NCBI GenBank assembly: GCA_963662175.1
Contig: OY759227.1
Coordinates: forward strand, 7,410,501-7,474,500
Source of the DNA: Aradus depressus
Taxonomy: Eukaryota; Arthropoda; Insecta; Hemiptera; Aradidae
Direction of reading: 5' to 3'
Length of the DNA stretch: 64,000 bases
Shown here piece by piece: positions 41,230 through 52,261 of the stretch. The translations under genes and the position numbers were made by a program. Numbering within the stretch: position 1 is the first letter of the stretch; every line of letters begins with the position of its first letter. The notes beneath the pieces were generated by a model. That model was not told where the DNA came from. It made no database searches and was given only the letters and a program-made list of their open reading frames with translations.

Positions 41230-42790
41230 TTTTTTACAATTACTTTAATTAAATTTAATTACTTATTCGCTCCTCTGTTACTATTTATTACCTTCCTTGC
41301 CTGCGTGTGCAGATTATAAAAAAAATTTAATTTTAAAGATTCTCACAGGGGACAAAAATTTTTATTTTACAAGAAATTACTAAATGCTACAATAAATTAA
41401 AATTGTGAGAATACAATTGAATACTACAGGGGAAAAACGAGGCATCTCGATTTTTCAAAATTTTCAGGAGAGCAATTTTTCTGGGAGAAACTATACTGCT
41501 GGCTAGTTTTACTTTTTGCAATTCACTATTTACCATACTCTTTTCTGTGTACGTATTTCAAAATCCCCAATTGACCTTATTGTCAGCGCTTAAACTTTTC
41601 TTCTGATACAGCATTTGACGCTGTACAGCATCCAAATAAATGATGTTTTTCATAAAATACATTTTGCATAACGAAAATGAGGTTGAAATCAAATATATGA
41701 TATTTTCCTAAAAATGGAATAAATAGTCGTTATTTGAACTCACATATTATCTATACTTCTTCACGTAATTTCAACAACTATAAGCTCATTCGACGCAAAA
41801 TTGTATGTACTTTAATTTATAACAGAATTACATTTTCTTCGTCGTTTGGGAGGTACATATTCGCAAAAAACTGAAAAAAAAAACTCCGATAATTTCGTAG
41901 ACCACAAGCAGAAAATCGACGCAAATTTCAAAAAACCCTTTTCACATGTAAATGAAGAAATTAAAACCGTTTCCAGCTTTCCATGAATGTTTCCCTGAAA
42001 TGTTTTCCCTTGAAGATACAAACGACGAAACTTCCTTTGGACTCGTCATTTCGGAGTACTCAAGAATGAAAAAGTTTCTAAAAGGTATCAGTTCTCATGT
42101 GGCCCCAATTAGAGTTTAAACGATCGCTGTTTAGCGTCCTTTTCTAGTTTTAAATATAATTAATTTAAAACAGCTATTTCATGGCTACATGAAAACACAT
42201 GTACATTTTTGTTCTCCTAATTATTATTAAAAACTTTAAAAAAAAAAAGTGAAAACTATCCCAAATGCACCAAAAGAGGGCAGTAAGATGTCCTCTGGAG
42301 ATACTCAAGAAGAATCAGACAATTCGTGAGGAGCACACTCCTCATGCATTCTAGGAATGTCCAAATTGGTACACCAATGTGGACATCCCTGGAATGCAGT
42401 TGGATAGCGGCTTCACCCAGGCGAAGAAGCGTTCAGCCAGCAGTACCCGGTCTCAGTGACACGGCCATGAGGTTCCAGTATCAGGTGAGCCCTCCCATCA
42501 CATTAACTAACAAGTTCGCCCCTCTAGCTTCCTTGCTTTAGCCCGATCTTGCAAACTGGAGCCCAAGATCCAGTTTCCCCCCAATTTTCTTACTAGATAC
42601 TGGAAACTTACAAGAAATAATTAAAGATTTGAAAACACTTACAAAAGCTCCATTTGATATCAAATTCTGTTTCGAGAAATTCAAAATTTCGCTCTCATAC
42701 TCAGAAGACTTTCGGCATGTGTAAATAGTTTCGTTAAATAAATGCGGTATAAATAGTTTTACAGGCAACTTCAGAGCGCTAAAGGTGGCT
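41230..42790. other. Unassigned AT-rich stretch
   Basis: The part next to gag H (to about 41420) is probably its leader. 42250-42530 has higher GC and may be a LINE 3' region. Near 42765-42815 a 24-bp unit ACTTCAGAGCGCTAAAGGTGGCTGT-like is repeated in tandem. No gene supported. Confidence 0.35.
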
Positions 42791-42799
42791 GTACTTCAG

Positions 42800-44160
42800 A
42801 GCGCTAAAGGTGGCTGTTGTCCTAACCTTGATGGCAACATCGTGGGGCGTGACGTTGAATCCCGGCCCGGTCCCCACATCTAGGTACGTGATGACGGCCG
42901 GAAATTTAACGCGTCGGCAGTGTAATGCAGGAACCAGGGGGTGGAGTTTTCCTCTCATCAGCAGGGCCGCTGTCTTGCTGGGAGAGAGGGTTAACTTGTT
43001 TTGTCGGCACCAAGTGTCCGTAGAATCGATCGCGGCTTGGACTGCTGTCAGGCATGATTGTCAGCGTGCACCGTGACCATTAGGTCGTCAACATAGGATA
43101 TTGCCCTATAACCATGAGTCTCGAGGTCACTAAGCAATCCGTTCAAAGAGTATGTTCCAGAGCGTTGCTCCGAGGACCGAGCCCTGGGGACACACTCTGG
43201 TGACGTTCACTATAGTGCTGATGAACTGCTGCCTCACCGTAGCGCGCTCGCTGAGGAAGCTGGAGATGAGCCCGAATAGGTTCTTAAGTATTCCCACAGA
43301 CCGTATTCGCAAGAGGACGGCAGGCCACCAGGCGCAGTCGAAGGCCGCGACTGTGTCGAAGAAGATGCAGGGAGAGTATTTCCCTCTGCCTTCCCCGACA
43401 TCCGCCCTCAGCATCTGATGGATCTGCCCCTCCGAATTGTCTGTGCGAAACGAAGGCCTGTACTTGGGCCTGAATTCCCGAGAAGATTAGAGTCTCAACA
43501 CCTTGCCGGAGACTGGGAGTAGGCTGATCGGTCTGTAGCTACCTGCCAAGGAGAGATCCATGTCCCTAGGCTTGATAAACATGCACACAAGTGGCCGTTT
43601 CCAAGCACTCGGGAAGTGGCCGGGGAGGTTTTCCAGATGAAGAAGATCCGCCTTTATGGTCGGGAATGCCTTCTTGATCATGGCGGCGCCTATTAAATCC
43701 ATCCCAGGGGCGCCGCTATTCCTCTCCTTCCCAACCGCCAGATTTAGATCCAATTCATCCCAGTCCGGAGCGTCCTCCGTATCCTGCAGGGCACGGGCAG
43801 TCTCTCTTAAAATTACCTGGGTGGGGGAATCCTCCGTTGGGTCACCCGCCGGAAAGGCCACTCCCAGGTACATCCTTCTCGCCTCCTCCAGGGACATGGC
43901 GTAAACGTCCGTGTTCCTGACCTACACCTGGCGCGGTATACAACCCACCAGGGAACCTTCTTGAGCCTGTTGACTTTCCTGGGAACGGTTTCGTCGGTTG
44001 CTCGGAGTAATATACTACCGAGCCGCTCTACACCCTTCTCGATCTGGTCAACAGGGGCAAAGCTCCCGAGACCTTCCCAATCCTCGACACAGGAGTAGGT
44101 AGCAACGGCGGCCATCCTCCCACTGCCCGGATTATAGACCGCCAGACATAAGTTTGACGT
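42800..44160 (-). pseudogene. LINE J, reverse transcriptase half
   Basis: R1/Jockey-type ORF2 in several frames: VPWWVVYRARCRSG, the finger region SGAPGMDLIGAAMIKKAFP, PLVCMFIKPRDMDLSLAGSYRPISLLP (usual GDRDLSLAKSYRPISLLP), FFDTVAAFDCAWWPAVLL, and PQGSVLGATLWNILF. It then degrades before the YVDD region. It is closely related to LINE K (52369-55149). Gypsy element I splits it at 44161-44164; the 5' half continues at 49929. Confidence 0.85.
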
Positions 44161-44164
44161 CTAT

Positions 44165-44984
44165 TGTCACCATATATATAATATTTTATAATCCTATATC
44201 CCGCCTCTAATTCCACGACACACTCACAAACCCATAGTTAGGGGGATATTTTATGTAGAAAATAATAAATAACGATGTATTAATATAATGTTGTATAATA
44301 TAATGTAGATAGAGAATGTTAAAATTGTTTAGAACTTCATGGACCCAAATAAGAAGCTTATAGAACAAATAGACTAAATGGAACATTCTATAACGTATAC
44401 TTTAATATATTTTCTATATAAGAATTGTGAAATTATGTATGTTGTAATCATGATAAATATATATAGTAAGATATGGTAAAAATAATATGTAAAGATAAAT
44501 ACCTGTAGATATAGAAAAGTCAGGTTATGTATAGACCTTTTGGAACATAGGTCCAGAACATTCGATGGCGCTATATATAGTTCCGAGATAGTCAGTGAGA
44601 GATAGAGATAGAGATAATCAGTCACATATAGTCAGAGATAGAGGTAGTCAGTCACATATAGTCAGAGATAGAGATATATATAGTCAGTCAGATATAGTTG
44701 ATATAGTTATTCAGTCTCACTCACTATTACCTTGTTTTGTAAATTCTTGTAAAAGCACAGTCTGTTCATTTTATTTATATCCAGTTTCTTTATTGTTCCT
44801 CTGTGTGAGCTGTTGCCCTGTGGTCAATTGTAAGTAGCAAATATATATAAATTTATGTAACTTGTCTGACTTTCTTTAATTTTTTATTACGATCTGTCCG
44901 ACCTTATACATGTAAAAACGCCTGAAATCGCATTTATATTATTTTTTTATTAATTTCGTAATAAACGGTAGCAGATTCGTAATA
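44165..44984 (+). repeat. 5' LTR of I
   Basis: 820 bp. It contains short tandem repeats of AGTCAGTCACATATAGTCAGAGATAG-like units near 44590-44690 and ends GCAGATTCGTAATA. Confidence 0.88.
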
Positions 44985-44986
44985 AA

Positions 44987-44999
44987 TGGTAGCAGAGCG
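44987..44999 (+). promoter_or_regulatory. Primer binding site of I
   Basis: TGGTAGCAGAGCG lies 2 bp after the LTR, like the tRNA-Ser-type site of Mag/Gypsy elements. Related TGGTAG-like copies follow at about 45020. Confidence 0.65.
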
Positions 45000-45137
45000 T
45001 AAACAGCATTCGTAATAAATGGTAGAAGAGTAAAAAATAAAAAATAATATCCACGAACCTTTGGTAGCTGAGATTTTTACGGTCCCAACATTTTTTTTTA
45101 TTATTAGTATTATATCTATTAATTAAATTTTTTCAGT

Positions 45138-46571
45138 ATGGTTAAGTGCGGGTGCTGTTTTGACGATATTTCGAAAGAGTCTGCAGTTAAATGCGCCAGC
45201 TGCAACAAAATTTATCATTATAAATGCCAGGATCTCAAAGAAAAACCGAGTAGCTTCGAAAATTGCGTATCTTGCATATATTTACAAAAAGTAATTCAAC
45301 ATTTTGTTAAAAAAGAGTTAGAGACCATTAAAGAATCAATATCCCGTGATCTGTCCCAGGAACCGAGTTTTATGAATCTAACAGACAAATTAAACGAAGC
45401 AATAGTAAATCAAAGTTCATTTATGAATGTAACTCATACCCAGAACCCAGCAAAAATACCCCAGTACCTAGAAAATGAATTGTACAAAATACCGAAAATA
45501 AGAACCAATGACCCGTCGACAATAATTGATTTTCTTGATTTTTTTTATGATCTCAACGAAACCTATCCTCAGTTTTTTAACGAATTCTTGAGACGTTTAG
45601 CTATAAAAAATGAACAGATTAAAAGAATAATTTCTCAAGGTTGTAATAATTTTAATGAATTAAGAGATGCCATTTTAAAACAATTAATAAATATAACTAC
45701 ACGACTGGATTATCAGAAAAATAAAATTTTACGACCACAAGAGGAACAAGAGACATTCAGGGAATTCGCGCATTCTATTTTAAAATTCGGGAACATTTTG
45801 AAATATAATAAAGACGAGTTATTAGAAATTATTATGACTAATGCTAACAAATTTACTCGATCATGTTTCAATTTTAAAACTGCACCAAAAAATCTCGACG
45901 AACTAAATTATTTGATTTCCGAAGTCGAAAAAATTGAACTCAGAGGGCAATCTACCATAAATTCAACTAATTCGCAATCCATTGATGATTTACGGATGTT
46001 AATACGTGAAATTGGGCAAAAATTGAACTATAAACTAGAAAGTAACGTTGAACCTAGATACAATTCCTATAATGAGAACCGCCATGTTACCTTCCCTGAT
46101 AGTAGGTATCGATCACATTATCAAGGCGAACAGAAATATGATAATAAAAATTATAGACCGAATTATAGTAATAATAATTATAGTTCAAATAATTACCGCA
46201 GTAATTATTATAATGATAATTATAGAAAGTTTGATTATAACCAGAATAATTACAGAACTCTAAACCGAGAAAATAACTATAATGCCTATCGGCCCCCACA
46301 TTGTAATAATAAGAATCGCAGGAATTATCCAAAGACCCAACAGGATAATCCTAATTATAGGGGTCCAAATCAAAATTATAATAACCGATCAAGAAATAAT
46401 AATTTTAATACAAAATTCAGGGACCCGGCTCATTTCAATTATATGAGCCCCCCATTCTATTACCCCCTCCCCTGGACACCGCCAAACTGGAATGCTCCTC
46501 CGGAAAAAAGTCCAAAAGAAGAGCTTCCCAAGGCAACCAAGGCGGGGCAAAAATTAAATAAAAAAAACTAA
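45138..46571 (+). CDS. Gag with N-terminal PHD finger, element I
   Basis: 477 aa, open. Residues 4-46 form a full PHD finger, C4-HC3: Cys 4, 7, 19, 22, His 27, Cys 30, 43, 46, with spacing x2, x11, x2, x4, x2, x12, x2. Residues of about 110-280 are a Gypsy capsid domain (FLDFFYDLNETYPQFFNEFL, CFNFKTAPKNLDELNYLI). From about 300 to 440 there is an Asn/Tyr/Arg-rich low-complexity region in place of zinc knuckles, then a Pro-rich end. PHD fingers read histone tails, so the finger could tether Gag or the integration complex to chromatin; that is inference. Confidence 0.88.
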   Translation: MVKCGCCFDDISKESAVKCASCNKIYHYKCQDLKEKPSSFENCVSCIYLQKVIQHFVKKELETIKESISRDLSQEPSFMNLTDKLNEAIVNQSSFMNVTHTQNPAKIPQYLENELYKIPKIRTNDPSTIIDFLDFFYDLNETYPQFFNEFLRRLAIKNEQIKRIISQGCNNFNELRDAILKQLINITTRLDYQKNKILRPQEEQETFREFAHSILKFGNILKYNKDELLEIIMTNANKFTRSCFNFKTAPKNLDELNYLISEVEKIELRGQSTINSTNSQSIDDLRMLIREIGQKLNYKLESNVEPRYNSYNENRHVTFPDSRYRSHYQGEQKYDNKNYRPNYSNNNYSSNNYRSNYYNDNYRKFDYNQNNYRTLNRENNYNAYRPPHCNNKNRRNYPKTQQDNPNYRGPNQNYNNRSRNNNFNTKFRDPAHFNYMSPPFYYPLPWTPPNWNAPPEKSPKEELPKATKAGQKLNKKN

Positions 46572-47981
46572 AGGAAGGGGGGTCTCAACAATCTTGTATA
46601 TTAACGCAGTATAATCTTTTAAATAATCAGAGCAGAATTAATATACTAGTGAATAAATGTCCAGCTGTGGCGTTAATAGACTCAGGGGCCTCCCTTAGTA
46701 TTATAAATTCAGACTTTCTATCGAAAATTCAAGAAACTAATAAGAAAAAAGTAATTCACAAATTACCATGTAATTTTAAGGTAATTCTCGGGAATGGTAA
46801 ATCAGTTTATGTTCAAAATAAGGTTAAATTGTCAATTTCAGTGTAGGGTCACTCTTGGACATTCGATTTTCTTATTGTGCCTCATGTCCCTGTTAATATA
46901 ATTCTAGGCTTCGATTTTATAAAAAAAACAACCTTAGTATTAAATCCTGCAGAGGGCACATTTAATTTTTCTTTTAAAAATAATCATATATATTTTCTTG
47001 AATCTAGAAAATTAAGCCCTGAAAATACCTTGGAGTATTTCACAAAGAAATACCCTAATGTTCTGACTAAAAAACTAGGCCGAACCTCTGAGATGACTTA
47101 CCATATAGCTTTGAAACCTGGGGTGGAAATCCCTGCGATTAAGAGTTGCGTTTATCGGATGGCGCCTCCGAAAATGCAACTTGTCAAGCAGGAGATTGAA
47201 ACCTTAATGTCAAAGGGTGTTGTGGAGCGTATCCAGACAGAGTTCGCGTCACCTTGTTTTTTAGTAAAAAAAAGAAAAAATACTTGGAATATCATTCGGG
47301 CTTTGCAAGAACGTTTCTTTATAAATTTCGGACTATGGAGATCCATCTGTACTGATCGAGGCTCGGTATTCAACTCTAAGATTTATAATAATTTTATATT
47401 TAAATTAGGTATCAAAAAGTCGCTATTAATTCGATACTACCCTAATCCGAACCTATGTGAGAGACAAATACGAAACATAAAAACCGCTTTAATCGCGTTT
47501 CATGCGGAAAAACAGGGCTCCTGGGCTGAATCCTTGTTGGCTATCCAAATAGGACTAAATTCAACTAAACATAGTTCCACAGGTTTCTCACCTGCGAAAT
47601 TATTTCTAGGTCGTGAAATGTTAACTCAAATTCACCTTACCTGGGATGTATCTATGGATGAAATGGATAATAATAATAATATATATAAAACTGCAATAAA
47701 TAACATTGTAAAAGCATAAGATGGAAACAATATATAATAAAAAGCACAAGTATACAAATTTTAATATCGGAGACACAGTGTTAATTAAAACATATATTTT
47801 ATCGAGCACTGATAAAAATATTTCAAAAAAACTATCATTTAGGTATACTGATCCATTTAAAATAATTAAAGTACTGTCACCTGTTTCCTATCTCTTAGAA
47901 AGCGTAAATGATTCCAGTGATATAAAAACAGCACATATTTCACAAATGAAATCATTTAAAGGTGAATTACCATTGAAATAA
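46561..47981 (+). pseudogene. Deleted pol of element I: protease, RT start, integrase
   Basis: Protease has VALIDSGASLSII (46670 on), then an in-frame TAG at 46844-46846, then VNIILGFDFI. The RT N-terminus follows (SCVYRMAPPKMQLVKQEIE, GVVERIQTEFASPCFLVKK) and, without a frame break near 47285, the sequence changes to integrase (IIRALQERFFINFGLW, Asp in SICTDRGSVF, Glu in PNPNLCERQIRNIKTAL). The RT centre, RNase H, integrase zinc domain and first Asp are gone. The integrase C-terminus (GDTVLIKTY, DPFKIIKVLSPVSYLLE) is in another frame from 47721. Confidence 0.88.
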
Positions 47982-49118
47982 TATAATATAAGTAGTTATT
48001 AAACGTAAATAAAATTCATTGGTGAATAAATGTTATAAGAAATTAAAAAGATCACTTTAATACAAAATAAGAAAAATAAAGAAGGTCAGACAAGAATTAG
48101 GTTATAGGTAGGTTTCCTATCTACAAGGCAACTTTTATAATCGAGTTTGTTATCTCGAAATATATTTATGACATATGAGTATATATTGATTGTATTTAGA
48201 AATGATGGATTCATCAAATGATTATAATAATTATTAGTATCCTTCATATGAATTAAGTTTTGTAAAAATAAGAATAGAGTCAGATCGATTCTTCTAATTA
48301 ATTTTTTTTTGAATACTTATAAAAGAACAAAGTTTTTCCTTTTTCAATTAATAGTGAGTAATATTTTTTGTACATAATTATCTCTGTCCAAGAATTATTC
48401 CTATAATTAATATGAATTAAGTTTTGTTAAATAAAGATCGATATTAATGTAGTCATATTGATTCTTCTAATTTTTTTGTAAATACTTATATGAAAGAACA
48501 ATTTAGTTTTTTTTTTTTCTTTTCTCAACTCATAGTGAGTAAAGTCTTGAACAATATCATTTTTATAACATCATAATTGTATTTTTTTTTTAGAAAGAAT
48601 TGAAGTAAGAAATTATTATTCTTTATGTTATGTCTTCTATATATACATATAACTGCTTTATTGCAAAAGTTTTTTCTATGTGTCTATAATATAATATCTT
48701 ATGTATTTACTTCTTAGGTATTAATGTGATGAAATTAAGAAGTTATCAGTGTGCATAAATATTCTAAGTTATTTATTTAACTTTCATTCTCTAGTATTGA
48801 GATGATTTATTTGGAATTTTTTTTTTTTAAGGGGAAATATTAATTAAAGTATGTGACGTCTTGGGTACCCACATTATGTGACACTACACACACTAAGTAC
48901 CACTAACCCTTCCTCTCCTTCTCTAGTTATTTTCTTCTGGTGACATATCCACCCAGTCTGTCTATCTTCCCATTTTTATCATCGATCGGCCAACCATCAC
49001 ATGTCACAGTCTGTTTCCCTCCAGTGGCAGAACTGTTTCCCGCCTATAGTTGAGCCGATTCGAGAAAAAATACTTGGAACACCAGATATGGGCCCACCTT
49101 TTTCGACGGGGGAAGTGA
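47982..49118 (+). other. 3' non-coding region and purine tract of I
   Basis: 1.1 kb without a gene. Two degenerate direct copies share TATGAATTAAGTTTTGT...GATTCTTCTAATT (about 48249-48335 and 48411-48500). The purine tract CGGGGGAAG lies at about 49108-49115. Confidence 0.6.
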
Positions 49119-49928
49119 TGTCACCATATATATAATATTTTATAATCCTATATCCCGCCTCTAATTCCACGACACACTCACAAACCCATAGTTAGGGGGA
49201 TATTTTATGTAGAAAATAATAAATAACGATGTATTAATATAATGTTGTATAATATAATGTAGATAGAGAATGTTAAAATTGTTTAGAACTTCATGGACCT
49301 AAATAAGAAGCTTATAGAACAAATAGACTAAATGGAACATTCTAGAAGCAATGGCTTCTATAACGTATACTTTAATATATTTTCTATATAAGAATTGTGA
49401 AATTATGTATGTTGTAATCATGATAAATATATATAGTAAGATATGGTAAAAATAATATGTAAAGATAAATACCTGTAGATATAGAAAAGTCAGGTTATGT
49501 ATAGACCTTTTGGAACATAGGTCCAGAACATTCGATGGCGCTATATATAGTTCCGAGATAGTCAGTGAGAGATAGAGATAGAGATAGTCAGTCACATATA
49601 GTCAGAGATAGCGATATATATAGTCAGTCAGATATAGTTGATATAGTTATTCAGTCTCACTCACTATTAACTTGTTATTGTAAATTCTTGTAAAAGCACA
49701 GTCTGTTCATTTTATTTATATCCAGTTTCTTTATTGTTCCTCTGTGTGAGCTGTTGCCCTGTGGTCAATTGTAAGTAGCAAATATATATAAATTTATGTA
49801 ACTTGTCTGACTTTCTTTAATTTTTTATTACGATCTGTCCGACCTTATACATGTAAAAACGCCAGAAATCGCATTTATATTATTTTTTTTTTATTAATTT
49901 CGTAATAAACGGTAGCAGATTCGTAATA
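49119..49928 (+). repeat. 3' LTR of I
   Basis: 810 bp, start TGTCACCATATATAT, end GATTCGTAATA. It is followed by CTAT and LINE J. Confidence 0.88.
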
Positions 49929-51171
49929 CTATGAGTGATTATCTCATTGCACCATGAAATGTGGGCTGAGAGTCTGGGTCATTGACAATGCGAAGATTAT
50001 GGCGAGCTATCACATCCAATAGCCTGTCATCCAGGCGATCGGTGCGAGCCGATCCACAGGCGACTGACCAGGAGTTAACATCCGCCAAGATGATCACATT
50101 GCCTCCCTCGAGTTCATCAAGGATATCATCCAGGTGGCCTAATTGTTGTTCTATGTTCTCAGAAGGAAGGAAGTACCCGCTGACGACATAGCAGCTCACG
50201 TTTGCATGCCTGACCTGACCACTAGTGACTGGTGGACAGATGATAGCGTGCCATCACGTCCACCTGGGGGTCAGTCACAACCAGTGCGGCCATAGACCAC
50301 TGGTTGTCCCTCGCCCCCACCATAATCATGTGGCCGTTGCCTAGGCCTGCCCCGGTGCCTCTAACGAAATACGGCTAAGCATAAGGAATAGAGAGCTTAG
50401 AGCTTAATGTTGACTGGAATAACTGCCAGTCTGTTATTCCTGGGGTTAGCTTGGTTTCTTCTCATTCTCACACGGTTCTGCCCAGAGGTTTAAAATAACG
50501 GACGAGTGATCAGAAGAGAGGTCGGGTGGGCAACTGACAGTATAAGGCAAACCTCGTAGTCCCTTATAGATGAAACAGTCCAATAAGTCAGGTAATTTCC
50601 GTCTTGAAGTCGGTGAGTTAGGAGAAGTTATTTGTAAATTGTCTCTATTAAGTGTGGTGTTAAGACTCCTTCCCCTCGGAGTACAGAGCCGCGAGCCCCA
50701 TTGCTGGTGTTTCGCGTTGTAGTCACCTCCGGCTGGGTATTGGTTAGACGTCCCAGGTGAGCCTCTCTGACGACCTGCTGCCTATGCGTAGTTGGAGAAG
50801 TTCCTTCTAGGCTGCGGTAAGATTGGGAGTGTAGCAATAGGAGGTCCGTTTACTTCCTGAGCTGGGTGTGCGGATCTTGCTGCCGTTGGAGCGTAATTCG
50901 TCTGTGCACCATGCATTTGCTTCTTGTCTCCTCTGCTGTCGATAGTACTTCTCCTTTGAAAGCGCAGATTTTGATACGTGGCGCACCCTCTGTAGTTCGC
51001 AGGATGTGAACCATTGCAGTTTGCGCATGTAGCGGGGGTAGTCCTAGGCTTCTGATAGGTACCAGAAACATGTTCCTGACCGCAGCGCACGCATTTGTGC
51101 ATTAATCTACAATATGAATGCGTGTGCCCTTAACCTTGGCAACGCTTGCACACGACTAAGTGCCTTCTGTA
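49929..51171 (-). pseudogene. LINE J, ORF1 end and endonuclease
   Basis: From right to left: a zinc-knuckle array of R1/Jockey ORF1 (KCVRCGQEH, CANCNGSHPANYRGC) at about 51000-51105, then a degraded linker and the endonuclease domain of ORF2 with YFLPSENIEQQLGHLDDILDEL and ILADVNSWSVACGSARTDRL, and NDPDSQPTFHG at about 49950. It joins the RT half at 44160 across element I. Its own 5' side is cut at 51171, where Maverick B begins. Confidence 0.8.
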
Positions 51172-51500
51172 AGTAGAAGAGAAAATTCATGTTCTGGACC
51201 TGTTAAAGGGGGCCAATGCTGGTCTAGTAGTGCCTCTACTGTTATGAAGGGTCAGGAGTTAAAGGGACCCGGGGGGGTCACCCTGGGACTCGTGGTTTTA
51301 AAGTCCAGTGGTCTGGTGTGTCAAATGTTTGTATGATCTGAAATAATGTATACATTTATTTTGCTATCTCAGTGAATCGAAAAAAAATCGCTAGCGTCTG
51401 AGAGGTCATTCAACCTTCGATGTACCTTCGATTATACCTTCAGTGAGTGTGTCAAACAGATGTAATTTATTTATTTTGGTATCTCAGTTAAATGTTTTCG
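51172..51500 (+). repeat. Left terminal repeat of B (T4)
   Basis: It shares with the end of C: AGTAG start, GTTAAAGGG blocks, TTTATTTTGCTATCTCAGTGAATCG and AATCGCTAGCGTCTGAGAGGTCATTCAACC; with T1: CGTGGTTTTAAAGTCCAGTGGTCTGGTGTG. A second shorter copy of its inner part lies at 51448-51500. Confidence 0.7.
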
Positions 51501-51819
51501 AAAAAAGGAGAGCGTTAGATGAAAACGCCGAGATTTTTAAACAAGACAGTAAATGAACTTTCAGTTTCTTGTGTAGAAAGTGAGAGAACTGGTACATCCT
51601 TGACCGGGAAACTCCGAGCCAAGATTTGCATAATCACTTCTTTGTGGAGACTAATTTGCATACCAAGTCCTCTACCGTGTCCCTCATTTGCATAACTCAC
51701 TTTTTCCTCTATTGAAAGTCAGATCTATTTTGATTGTGTAGAATTTTCTAAATTCGAAGCTTTCCCCGATAATATAAAAGAAGTGAATCTAGCGGGGTCC
51801 CCTCATTATCTACTCAAAC

Positions 51820-52209
51820 ATGGACCCCGAAACTGCTCACGAAAGTGATTTGAACGCTTTGGTTCAAAAAGAGAATGCTTCAAGAGCCGAATTCATTCCC
51901 ATAAATGAATCTTTAATTGACGAAAAATACTCAATCCTTGCAATGAAAAAAATAAATACGATTTACGGACCCAGTGTCATTGCGACCTATTGAAGAAGAT
52001 TCTGACACCTTCAAAAGCATATTTTTGCCGAAACGTTATACCGAAATGTTTACCAATGACGAATTGCTACAATGCTCAGTTAATTTTTAAAAAAATAATA
52101 ATTTTCTTAAAAAAGTCACTTTACTAAGAAAAAATTTTATTCTTTTTTTTTCATAGGAAAAATGAAAATAGCTTACAAAGGCAGAAGAAACAATACAGAG
52201 AATTTTTGA
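51820..52209 (+). pseudogene. Small spliced accessory protein, first copy in B
   Basis: ATG at 51820 (MDPETAHESDLNAL), then EFIPINESLIDEKYSILAMK; a frameshift near 51990; FLPKRYTEMFTNDELLQCS to 52079. The donor seen in the C copy (CAG/GT) has become CAG/TT here, so splicing to the last exon (52157-52209, KMKIAYKGRRNNTENF) should fail. AATATAAAAG at about 51770 may be the TATA box. It is closely related to the C copy. Confidence 0.75.
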
Positions 52210-52261
52210 ATTCTCAGTGTAATCTATTTTATTTTTGAAAAAATATAAATTTGTAATCGAG

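Larger units (their letters stand above)
44165..49928 (+). mobile_element. Gypsy LTR retrotransposon I
   Basis: LTRs at 44165-44984 (820 bp) and 49119-49928 (810 bp) both start TGTCACCATATATAT. CTAT stands on both outer sides (44161-44164 and 49929-49932), the target duplication within LINE J. It has a primer site like that of Mag-type elements, a purine tract, gag, protease and a deleted pol. The 3' LTR lacks one tandem GAGGTAGTCAGTCACATATA unit present in the 5' LTR. Confidence 0.92.

Noticed and set aside
43152..43418. Plus-strand frames of 80-130 codons over the LINE regions (also 53148-54359)
   Set aside because: Antisense shadows of reverse transcriptase coding on minus.
46087..46332. 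Tyr/Asn-rich antisense frame
   Set aside because: Mirror of the low-complexity AAT-rich tail of the Gag on the other strand.
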